Shown here piece after piece: positions 9,701 through 16,214 of a DNA stretch of 64,000 nt (position 1 is its first letter; every line of letters starts with the position of its first letter). The DNA is from CAZCGA01 sp964498075. GTDB lineage: Bacteria; Desulfobacterota; Binatia; HRBIN30. Under the pieces are notes generated by a model that did not search any database, was not told the origin of the DNA, and worked only from the letters and a program-made list of their open reading frames with translations. The position numbers and the translations under genes were made by a program. The stretch covers positions 1-64,000 of the forward strand of contig CAZCGA010000022.1 in NCBI GenBank assembly GCA_964498075.1, in the 5' to 3' direction.

Positions 9701-9880
9701 GGCAACCGTTCGGTCATCGATCAATACCAGGTGAGCACCGACGCCCGGAGCGGCATCACCAACGACCCGAACCGTGCGGACGAGCCGGACTACATCGTGA
9801 AGCTGGTGGGCCGGGTGATCACCGTGAGCCTCGAAACGCAGAAGCTGATCGCCGCACTGCCGCCGCTCGATGTGAAATGA
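6785..9880 (+). CDS. Single-chain restriction-modification enzyme, type ISP/IIG-like (nuclease + N6-adenine methyltransferase + specificity domain)
   Basis: A 1,031-residue protein with three parts. Near the N-terminus PDG (75-77) and EAK (91-93) form a PD-(D/E)xK nuclease motif in an Mrr-like setting. In the middle is a gamma-type N6-adenine DNA methyltransferase: motif I DPFVGTGNF at about 353 and motif IV NPPY at about 457. The C-terminal third resembles the type ISP (LlaBIII-like) specificity domain, with YRPF around the middle and IDQYQV followed by TNDPNR near the end. The helicase that classical type ISP enzymes carry between nuclease and methylase is absent. Start chosen at 6785, where family-like sequence begins. 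A HEPN-motif gene follows after 21 bases. Confidence 0.88.
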   Translation: MRSLPLKANHKRIGAYHQSLAEFAALGVAHETAVRAAFQALLEDCTALVNKGRADKWKLVPEYSLKTKSGARITPDGALLDSFRLIHGLWEAKDTDDDLEREITAKFKAGYPRDNILFQAPHRAVLVQDGERALDLDISKPEHLVEILHTFFGYQAPAFDEWETAVEEFKTRLPEIGRALRDLLRAEKKSNKLYADIFDGFVNLCRQALNPNLAVAAVEEMLIQHLLTERIFRKIFDVGDFMQRNNIAAEIEKVVTALTIRSFSRDQFLRELDRFYKAIEDAAGTIQEFSEKQKFLNTVYEQFFQGFAVERADTMGIVYTPQEIVEFILGSVEEILRTEFDRTLGDPGVHVIDPFVGTGNFMVNIIRRLPKTRLEDKYRNELHCNEVMLLPYYVAAMNIEHTFWERIGRYEAFPGICLVDTFETAEKAQAEFGFFNPENTERVKRQKAAPIFVVLGNPPYNAWQQDENDNNKNRKYEEVDSRVRDTYGADSSATLQNSLADPYIKAFRWASDRIADEGVVAFVTNNGFVEGIACDGMRKHLARDFDAIYVLDLGGNVRKNPKLSGTTHNVFGIQVGVSITLLIRHDKERTTSAKVDYHAVPTDWRKEEKYAFLTKAADASGIEWATLTPDRRNSWITGDLDASFDGLLAIGSKAVKQDANSPAVFRAYCRGVCSNSDAYVYGFDREALVNRAGAMIESYGVELARWRKKGRPKNIDGLLKVDERVLKWIRRTKKELVRDVDVAFHESKVREALYRPFTKQAYYFEESFNEDVYQFPTFLPTDAAEKENVAICLTDCGSEKPFMALAAASIVDLHLVGAGASSQCFPFYTYDGEDGGQRENIPPSTLLHFQQHYDDKGITKWDIFHYVYAVLHHPEYRARYAANLRRELPRIPLVGKDADVFHAYAESGRNLADLHVDYERAAEYPLKRVENPELPLDWRVKRMRLSKDKTAIIYNDFLTLAGVPETAFAYRLGNRSVIDQYQVSTDARSGITNDPNRADEPDYIVKLVGRVITVSLETQKLIAALPPLDVK

Positions 9881-9901
9881 AAGATATCAAGTCAGTTCGA
9901 A

Positions 9902-11245
9902 GTGAATTCGATGAGTCCAAAGGAAATTGAGAAGCTGACGGCAGGATCGTGGGCACTGGATTGCAGTTGCATCGCACTCACCCAGCGGACTTCTGCCCAC
10001 GCGCGGGTGTACTCCGGGCCCGGATGGGTACGACAAACGCACGATGGAGAGTTTGCCTTCAAGATCCTCGTTAAGGATTCTGCCCGAGCGACGCGCCGTC
10101 TCACTGAACGTGTCCACCCACCGGGTGCGGTGATTCCTGACGAGGAATACTTCGACCTCTGCGCCACAGACGAACACGGGCGAGAGTGGAAGGTGGAGCG
10201 AATCCGACCCAAGCGTGTCTCGAGGGGCCTCACCCATAGCGTCATCGAAGGGGTTGTACCTCGGCTCGTGAATGTCTCCGAGACAGTGCCGTCTGGTGCG
10301 CACGCCCGGCTTCTCTTTCCTGAACGTATTGAGATTCCTTGCACGACAGGTACTGAGACTACAACAACGATAAGAGGTCAGTGGCGGAGCAGTGCCCAGA
10401 AAACGAATGTGGCAGAGGTCACCGCGTGCGGTCACCGTTTTCTCCTCCTCATGGATGATGATGTTCTCTGGCTCGAAATTGAGCCGGAAGATGAGCGGCT
10501 CGCGCCTCAGATCGAAGCAAGGATCATGGAGGCACTTGAGTTTGTGCTCGCGCGTCCCATGCCATGGGTTCTCCGAGAAAGGGAAGACGGGAAGGTCCAG
10601 TGGACAGAGGTAAGGCCACGTATAATGACCCGAGTACTCCGACGCTTTCCACCGATATTCTTTACGCGCCTGGAGGGCGCCGAGGCGACATGGACGCTCT
10701 GCGCGCAGTATCTTAAGCATGTCATCAATCACAAGGGCGAGGAATGGCACCCGCTCTCGGAGCGGGTACACTCAGTGTTGGCAGCGAGTGCCGGCTCCCT
10801 TGAAACGCACGCGCTAACCCTTGGGGTGGAGATCGAGGGCATCTTGAAGTCGGAGTTCCACAAGGTGGCTGCGCCCGACGAAACCTTTCGTGACCAGATC
10901 CGACAAGCCGTGGAACTCATCAACACTTCGTCGCTCGTCGAGTCGGCCAAGAAGCGGATCGCGAACCGTCTCAAGAACATGTGCGGCCCGACCGCTACCG
11001 ACCAGCTTCGAGGTCTCACGAAGGCGGGAAAGGTCACTGCTGAATATGTCCGCGCGTGGGCGGACCTTCGAAACCGTTTAGCGCACGCCGGGCACTCTCG
11101 TCACCTCCCACTACAGGAGTTCATCGACTTGCTCACGAGCGTGACGGTATTGCTGCACCAGCTTGTATTCACCGCCATCGGGTATCGCGGCTCTTATACG
11201 GATTATGGGAGTCCTGGATGGCCCCAGAAAACTCCAGAGTTGTAG
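9902..11245 (+). CDS. HEPN-motif protein (ApeA-like C-terminus), possible defence RNase
   Basis: A 447-residue protein, not certain in family. The N-terminal 300 residues are mixed alpha/beta without a motif I recognise. The C-terminal 150 residues are helical and contain RNRLAH (390-395), which fits the R-N-x3-H catalytic motif of HEPN ribonucleases, followed by a GYRGSYTDYG tail of a kind I associate with ApeA-like HEPN proteins. It begins 21 bases after the restriction-modification gene, on the same strand, which suggests co-transcription and a role in phage defence. The start is GTG 9902 or ATG 9911; neither has a strong ribosome-binding site. Confidence 0.65.
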   Translation: MNSMSPKEIEKLTAGSWALDCSCIALTQRTSAHARVYSGPGWVRQTHDGEFAFKILVKDSARATRRLTERVHPPGAVIPDEEYFDLCATDEHGREWKVERIRPKRVSRGLTHSVIEGVVPRLVNVSETVPSGAHARLLFPERIEIPCTTGTETTTTIRGQWRSSAQKTNVAEVTACGHRFLLLMDDDVLWLEIEPEDERLAPQIEARIMEALEFVLARPMPWVLREREDGKVQWTEVRPRIMTRVLRRFPPIFFTRLEGAEATWTLCAQYLKHVINHKGEEWHPLSERVHSVLAASAGSLETHALTLGVEIEGILKSEFHKVAAPDETFRDQIRQAVELINTSSLVESAKKRIANRLKNMCGPTATDQLRGLTKAGKVTAEYVRAWADLRNRLAHAGHSRHLPLQEFIDLLTSVTVLLHQLVFTAIGYRGSYTDYGSPGWPQKTPEL

Positions 11246-11349
11246 AGGAAGGCACGGCCGGTCTTCCCAAGCCTGGTCTCTATCGATGGTGTGGCCGCAG
11301 GTGGGTTCGGAGATTCGTGTGACGGTGCCGGCGCAATCTCCGAGCGCGG

Positions 11350-11541
11350 TCACTTCGGGTCGGGAACACCAAGCTGGCGGCAGATCTTTCGCGCCAATAG
11401 GTCCGCGATCTCTGTGTGACGGGGGACGGTGCTCCTACGGGTGGGATCGGCCAGGTTGATATAACGGCTGTGCTTGGCTCCTTCGTCGAGGAACACGCAA
11501 CCGAAGCGCTCGAGGTGGCGGATCAATTCCCGCCGCTTCAT
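11350..11541 (-). CDS. hicA: HicA family mRNA interferase toxin
   Basis: A 63-residue HicA/YcfA toxin, which cleaves mRNA on translating ribosomes in known members. It has the family layout: an N-terminal helix (RRELIRHLERFGC), the catalytic His in GAKHSRY and a closing KICRQLGV helix. The ATG abuts the stop codon of the upstream antitoxin with no gap, so the pair is coupled with the antitoxin first. It is convergent with the HEPN gene. Length is normal for the family. Confidence 0.88.
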   Translation of the reverse strand: MKRRELIRHLERFGCVFLDEGAKHSRYINLADPTRRSTVPRHTEIADLLARKICRQLGVPDPK

Positions 11542-11742
11542 TCACACCTCGATCTCCTGCACAACCACCTTGCTCTTTGGAACGCGCGTGAGATCGACAG
11601 GCTTTTGAATGCAGTGGACCGCGTCAATCAGGTTCTCCCGCGCCTCTTCGATGGTCGCACCTTGCGTCAGTGCTCCAGGCACGTCATCGGTCCACGCCAC
11701 CCACCATTTGCCGTCTTGTACGAAGGTTGCCTTGATCTTCAT
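11542..11742 (-). CDS. hicB: HicB-like antitoxin (short form)
   Basis: A 66-residue protein with the HicB partial-RNase-H fold: WWVAWTDDVPGALTQGATIEEARENLIDAV matches in outline the usual order of strands and helix (shown here in outline only). Full-length HicB carries an additional C-terminal ribbon-helix-helix or HTH; this one stops after the core domain, a common short form. It precedes hicA with no gap, so toxin translation depends on antitoxin translation. Confidence 0.85.
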   Translation of the reverse strand: MKIKATFVQDGKWWVAWTDDVPGALTQGATIEEARENLIDAVHCIQKPVDLTRVPKSKVVVQEIEV

Positions 11743-11785
11743 CGGGTTCCTCCGGCTCGTCGAGCGTCGCGTCGTCTGCCACTGC

Positions 11786-12109
11786 TTACCGCGCTGCCGC
11801 GGAGAATGCTACCACGACGTCAGTCAGCAACGTCCACGGTGCCATCGACCTTTCTGAGAGGACCCAACTTGTCGACGCGCGCGTCGCCGCAGCGATCCAA
11901 AGATCGTTCTTGTCGTCAAAGATCGCCCAGCCGTTGGATTTGGCGAGCGTGCTCAGATCGGCGTAGGCATCGATGACGCGGGCGTCGGAGATATCGACGC
12001 CCACCATCTCCTTCTTGACACAGTGGAGAAGAATGCCCGTATCGAGCAGCCAGGTCGTGGCGCTCGGCGTCAGCTGATCTCTTCCACAGCTGCGGCAAAA
12101 GGGACTCAA
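11786..12109 (-). pseudogene. PIN-domain (VapC-like) toxin with internal deletion
   Basis: A 107-codon frame in which two ends of a PIN nuclease meet. WLLDTGILLHCVK matches the first strand and first catalytic Asp (usually DTN; here DTG). After only about 12 residues comes the C-terminal half: AYADLSTLAKSNGWAIFDDK and then DLWIAAATR, the last acidic motif. Intact VapC toxins have about 70 residues between these elements carrying a catalytic Glu; that part is gone. It is probably inactive. No antitoxin is seen beside it. Confidence 0.62.
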
Positions 12110-12269
12110 ACCGCGCGCCAGGATGTGGAGCGTGTCCGTGCCTCCGCGTCGCGCGGGAGGCGTAGACGCACGTGATGCGCTCCGTCGGCTCCGAACCGAA
12201 CTCGGCGTATCGCTTCCCCGTGCCGAAGGCTCACGATCCGATTCGCCGAGTCCGGCCGGGAGCGAACGT

Positions 12270-12458
12270 CAGCCAGGTCCGCCTCGCATGAAGCAGAGAA
12301 TCACGTGGTCGCCAGGTGTGAGCGAGGTGACGCCCGCCCCAACCTCCTCAACCACGCCTGCACGCCCGTGACCTGATGATACGCGGCGATACTCGACGGC
12401 ACCAAACTCGACCCATTTCGTTCGGATCAGGAGTTTCTCGGGCGAGCGCAGACACCAT
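12270..12458 (-). pseudogene. Decayed zinc alcohol dehydrogenase N-terminus
   Basis: The ATG at 12458 overlaps the stop of the cupin-lyase fusion gene (TGATG). The first frame reads ARETPDPNE, as in alcohol dehydrogenase N-termini. After a one-base shift the second frame reads a zinc-site segment, GHGRAGVVEEVGAGVTSLTP, followed by GDHVIL, then ends at a stop. In intact class III-like enzymes this is followed by a structural zinc lobe and about 270 more residues, absent here. The usual catalytic Cys segment between the two pieces is deleted. From 12110 to 12270 I see nothing recognisable. Confidence 0.62.
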
Positions 12459-13993
12459 CATGCCTCCTCCAAGGCCCGCCGAAAGTCGTCGATGAGATCG
12501 TCGGCGTGTTCGATTCCGCAGCTGACGCGCAGGAGCTCGTCCGTGATTCCCAGCCGCAGCCGTTCTTCCGGCCGGAGCCCGGCATGCGACGTCGTAGACG
12601 GTCGCAGTACGAGCGTTTCCACTCCCCCGAGGCTTGGCGCCACATAGGCGATCGACAACGCCTCCATCAAGCGTTCGGCGGCGGCCGGCCCGCCTTTGAG
12701 TCGGAGATTCAACATTCCACCAAACCCTTTGAACAGCGCGCGGGCCACGGCGTGATCAGGGTGCGAGCTGAGACCGGGGTAACGAACGTCTTGGACTTTC
12801 GGGTGTTCCGAGAGAAAGGTCGCAAGGGCCATCGCGTTGGCATTCTGCGCGCAAACGCGCAGCGCCAGGGTCTTGAGACCGCGCGCGACTAGAAAGGCGG
12901 CGTGGGGATCGAGACAACCTCCATAGTGATTGACCGTCCTGCGCACGCGCTCGACGAGCTCTCGCCGGCCGATGACGCAGCCGGCCACCAGGTCGTCGTG
13001 CCCGTTCAGATATTTCGTGGCGCTGTGGATGACGAGATCGAAGCCGACGGTCAGTGGGCTGAAGTTGACGGGGCTGGCAAACGTGTTGTCGATGACGGTG
13101 AGAATCCGCTGCTCATGTCCGAACTCTGCGATCTCACGCAGGCGGGGTACGCCCATTAGCGGATTGGAGATCGTCTCCGTGAAGAACACCTTCGTGTTGG
13201 GCTGCAACGCTGCGCGCCAGGTCTCCGGTCGGCTTGCGTTGACGAAGCTGTAGGTCCATCCGAGTCGCTCAGCGTCCTGAGTGACGAAGTCATGCGTTCC
13301 ACCGTACAAGCCGTCGGTTGCCAGAAAGTGGTCTCCCTTCTGCAGCAGGGTCAGCAAGGTGGAAGTGATCGCCGCCATGCCGGAGGCTGTTGCCACCGCG
13401 GCTTCTCCACCCTCCAGGGCGGCAAGCTTGTCGTGAAGGTAGCGCTGCGTTGGCGTCGAATTGGTCCGGATATACCGGAGGTCGTGATACCCAGGTCCGG
13501 GCTCCACGCTGTAGATCGTGCTCTGAAAGATGGGAAACACGAATGACCCTTCGGGGCCCGGTCTTGGCTCGCCAGCGTGAACCGCACTCGTCTCGATGCG
13601 GGGACTGCCTGCCTGCGGTGTTGGAGGAGGAATGGGCTCAACCACCCCGTATCGATCCGCTCCCATGAAATGCAGGGAGACGTACGGCTCGGGTCCCACT
13701 ACCCAACTGTCGTGGCCAGGCTCGATTGCAAAGCAGTCGCCAGGGGCCAGCTCGATCTGCCGACCGTCACGCATGACGACCCGAGCATGACCTTGGAGCA
13801 CCATTCCAATATGATCAACCTCGCAAAGAACCCTTCCGGTAGCGGCGCCGATGTGCAGCGACCATTTCCAGCCGGGCTCGTAGATAGCCCGGCCGAGAAT
13901 CATCGAGCCGATGCGTACGACCTCGAATCGGCCCTTCTCGAAGTGCCGCACCTCGTCCGGAGTCTCGAACCGCTTCACTATCAGGTTGACCAC
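12458..13993 (-). CDS. Cupin domain fused to a PLP-dependent Cys/Met-metabolism lyase
   Basis: A 511-residue fusion. Residues 1-120 are a cupin (HIGMVLQGHARVVM, then ELAPGDCFAIEPGHDSW). Residues 130-511 are a gamma-family PLP enzyme like cystathionine gamma-synthase/lyase or methionine gamma-lyase: SAVHAGEP opening, SGMAAI phosphate-binding turn, and Lys327 in SATKYLNGH as the Schiff-base lysine. The family normally acts on cysteine, cystathionine or methionine without a cupin. The start is GTG 13993 with TAGGAGG upstream. Its stop overlaps a decayed alcohol dehydrogenase. The cupin may sense or bind the substrate or limit reactivity; that is inference. Confidence 0.85.
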   Translation of the reverse strand: MVNLIVKRFETPDEVRHFEKGRFEVVRIGSMILGRAIYEPGWKWSLHIGAATGRVLCEVDHIGMVLQGHARVVMRDGRQIELAPGDCFAIEPGHDSWVVGPEPYVSLHFMGADRYGVVEPIPPPTPQAGSPRIETSAVHAGEPRPGPEGSFVFPIFQSTIYSVEPGPGYHDLRYIRTNSTPTQRYLHDKLAALEGGEAAVATASGMAAITSTLLTLLQKGDHFLATDGLYGGTHDFVTQDAERLGWTYSFVNASRPETWRAALQPNTKVFFTETISNPLMGVPRLREIAEFGHEQRILTVIDNTFASPVNFSPLTVGFDLVIHSATKYLNGHDDLVAGCVIGRRELVERVRRTVNHYGGCLDPHAAFLVARGLKTLALRVCAQNANAMALATFLSEHPKVQDVRYPGLSSHPDHAVARALFKGFGGMLNLRLKGGPAAAERLMEALSIAYVAPSLGGVETLVLRPSTTSHAGLRPEERLRLGITDELLRVSCGIEHADDLIDDFRRALEEA

Positions 13994-14228
13994 GTCGCAC
14001 CTCCTACGTCTGCGTTATAGATCGGCAAGGTGCCGGACTCGCAAGCGAGGCAACGACTCTCGTTTGCACGATCGTGGCGCCTGTTGAACCGGTCGCGTGT
14101 CTCAGTCCCTTCGCGAAATGACCAGCTTGACCCCGATGCCGAGGTCATCGTGCTGCTCCACGGCTACCTCACTCGCGCGCGGCACCCTCAGCTTCATTGA
14201 CGGGGCGAATTCGCGGCGCGCTCAAGAT

Positions 14229-14271
14229 TGTGGGTTCCGGAAAACACCGGCCAGAATTTCCGGAACCCACA
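14229..14271 (-). terminator. Long perfect hairpin after the small cupin gene
   Basis: A 15-base perfect inverted repeat (TGTGGGTTCCGGAAA at 14229-14243 and its complement at 14257-14271) with a 13-base loop, starting 15 bases after the stop of the minus-strand cupin gene. It has no run of T on the minus-strand 3' side, so it may act with Rho, stabilise the 3' end, or be a protein site. GTTCCGGAAA-type cores also appear in regulator sites. Confidence 0.5.
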
Positions 14272-14285
14272 CGGTCGGTCTCTCC

Positions 14286-14609
14286 CTATGTCACGATGAG
14301 TTCGACATCCTCGACAAACACGCCCCGCACGATGTCCGTGAGCACCCTTGCCTTGTGCTTGTGCTTCTCTCCGCCAGGAATGAAGACACCATCACCCTGC
14401 CCAAAGACTCGGACTCCGTCCTGGAACTCGATCTCGAATCGGCCGTCAACGATGTAGCCGAAGTGTCCCTTCTCACACCAATGTGGCGCCATCGCCCTGG
14501 AGTACTCAACGAGGCGCAACTTCTTGCCGTCGTGGGTGATCATCTTCTCGCGCACTCCATCCATAGGTGACTGCCAATCGAGCAAGGTGAAATCAATCCG
14601 ATAGTCCAT
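14286..14609 (-). CDS. Small cupin-domain protein
   Basis: A 107-residue single-domain cupin. The first cupin motif region includes PHWCEKGHFGYIVDGRFEIE, and the second VFGQGDGVFIPGGEKHKHKA, with His residues that could bind a metal. It contains no further domain. The ATG at 14609 has a GGGGGGAG ribosome-binding site; the longer frame has no such support. The function cannot be named: cupins include dioxygenases, isomerases and sensors. It lies downstream of a MocR fragment on the other strand and upstream of the cupin-lyase fusion on the same strand. Confidence 0.82.
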   Translation of the reverse strand: MDYRIDFTLLDWQSPMDGVREKMITHDGKKLRLVEYSRAMAPHWCEKGHFGYIVDGRFEIEFQDGVRVFGQGDGVFIPGGEKHKHKARVLTDIVRGVFVEDVELIVT

Positions 14610-14649
14610 CGTCTCCCCCCAACTTTGACGGGAATACGGTATCGGCGGC

Positions 14650-14892
14650 TTGCTATTGGGGCAACCGGGCTTGGAAGGAGGTAGGAAGATGCGGCTACGC
14701 CTCGTCGAACGTGCCGCAGGCGTTGGAGTCGGCGTATACTCGGTCGCCCCCTTCTGCCTCAAGCCGCCGAAGCGCGCCGGCCTGCTGCTTGGCTATGCGT
14801 CACTCACCGAAGGCGAGATACGCAGCGGCATTCGACGCCTCGCCACGGTTCTCGATCGCCGACGCGGCGCGCATTCGCGGGACTTGTCGTAG
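14650..14892 (+). pseudogene. C-terminal fragment of a MocR/PdxR-type (GntR plus aminotransferase) regulator
   Basis: The frame contains GVGVYSVAPF then RAGLLLGYASLTEGEIRSGI and RRLATVL, which is the closing segment of the aminotransferase-like domain of MocR-type regulators. Intact proteins are about 450-480 residues; only the last 60 or so can be recognised and the GntR winged helix is absent. It lies in the 360-base gap between the small cupin gene and the prenyltransferase gene; nothing else in that gap is recognisable. Confidence 0.6.
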
Positions 14893-14970
14893 CGAACTGA
14901 TCGGAATAGGGTGGCATCGATTCAGCAAAGTCGGGGGATCAGGCCGACGCGCGCGAATCGGAGGATCCGG

Positions 14971-15978
14971 ATGATAAACGTGTCGATGTGGGCCAAGGCG
15001 GTCAAGGTCATTCCGCGGGTCAGCAAGGAAGAGTGGAACGTCCTCGACGTGATCTCGCGCTGGCTGATCGCGACGCGCTCGGCGGTGCTGGTGATGACCT
15101 TCAACTCAGCGGCGATCGCCGGGCTGCTGGCCGCGCGTGACGGCCGCTTCAACCTGCTGCTCTGGCTGCTGGTGACGGTCGGGCTGCTGCTGGCGCACGC
15201 AACCAACAACCTGGTGAACGACATCACCGATCACCTCAAGGGAATCGACAAGGACAACTACTTCCGTGCCCAGTACGGGCCGCAGCCGCTCGAGCACGGT
15301 CTGATGACGCGCGGCCAGGCGGCGTTGTACACGGCGGTGACCGGACTGATCGCGCTCGCCGCCGGCGCCGTGCTCGTCGCCATGCGTGGTGAGGCGACGC
15401 TCGCGCTCCTGGCCACCGGTGTCTTCTTCGTCCTCTTCTACACGTGGCCGCTCAAGTACATCGGCATGGGCGAGGTGGCGGTGATCCTGGTGTGGGGGCC
15501 GCTCATGGTGGGCGGCGGCTACTACGTGATCACCGGGGCGGTGTCGACTCCGGTCATCCTCGCCAGCTTGCCGGTGGCGCTGGCCGCGACGACGGTGTTG
15601 TTCGGCAAGCACATCGACAAGCTCGACGCCGATGCGGGGAAGCACATCCGCACCATGCCCGTCCTGCTCGGTGAACGGAATGCACGCTACGCGACGATAG
15701 TGATGCTCACACTGCAGTACGTGCTGGTGGCGGCGCTCGTGCTGAGCGGCTCGCTCTCGTGGTTGCTGCTCACGGTGCTGTTCGCGCTCCCATGGTATGT
15801 ACGGGCGCTGCGCGTGTTCCGGCAGCCGCGTCCGGCCGCGCCGCCGCCCGAATATCCGGCGAGCATCTGGCCGTTGTGGTTCGCGGCGTTGGCGTTCCAG
15901 CACACGCGCCGCTTCGGCGGTCTCTTCCTGCTCGGTCTCGCCCTCGACGTGTTGGCGCGCAAGCTGGGCGTGCTCTAG
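14971..15978 (+). CDS. UbiA-family prenyltransferase (MenA-like)
   Basis: A 335-residue membrane protein with about nine hydrophobic segments. It has the two aspartate-rich motifs of UbiA prenyltransferases, which bind prenyl diphosphate through Mg2+: NDITDHLKGID from residue 83, and DKLDADAGKHIRTMP in the C-terminal half. The order and the KHxDK/MPVLLG region are closer to 1,4-dihydroxynaphthoate prenyltransferase (MenA) than to UbiA or heme O synthase. No menaquinone genes surround it, so the acceptor is unsure. The ATG at 14971 has GGAGG nine bases upstream. The gene stands alone between a MocR fragment and an inverted repeat. Confidence 0.82.
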   Translation: MINVSMWAKAVKVIPRVSKEEWNVLDVISRWLIATRSAVLVMTFNSAAIAGLLAARDGRFNLLLWLLVTVGLLLAHATNNLVNDITDHLKGIDKDNYFRAQYGPQPLEHGLMTRGQAALYTAVTGLIALAAGAVLVAMRGEATLALLATGVFFVLFYTWPLKYIGMGEVAVILVWGPLMVGGGYYVITGAVSTPVILASLPVALAATTVLFGKHIDKLDADAGKHIRTMPVLLGERNARYATIVMLTLQYVLVAALVLSGSLSWLLLTVLFALPWYVRALRVFRQPRPAAPPPEYPASIWPLWFAALAFQHTRRFGGLFLLGLALDVLARKLGVL

Positions 15979-16013
15979 TCGCACGCAGTGTCGCGGTAGG
16001 GGGTGAACGCGAC

Positions 16014-16156
16014 GGGCGCAACTAGTGTAGTGATTCGTCCTGTTGGGGCATTATGAATTGCCAGCAGTGGCTAGCTTTCCGCTGAGATTCGCGTGCGGTG
16101 CGCCGAAGGATAATGCCCCGTATCGGTGAATCACACCACTAGGTAGTTGTGCGCCC
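16014..16156. repeat. MITE-like element or large hairpin with imperfect 41-47 base inverted repeats
   Basis: Left arm 16014-16054 and right arm 16110-16156 are inverted copies of each other with small gaps. Both outer ends carry GGGCGCA and both inner ends GGGGCATTAT, with TGATTC shared in the middle. The interior is 55 bases and non-coding. The total of about 143 bases fits a miniature inverted-repeat element or a very long intergenic hairpin between the prenyltransferase and repeat-protein genes. I see no clear target-site duplication. Confidence 0.55.
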
Positions 16157-16214
16157 CGCCAGCCTGTGGCACAAAGCGGGCGTCGCAACACCACGGCAGA
16201 AAGGGGGAAGGACG

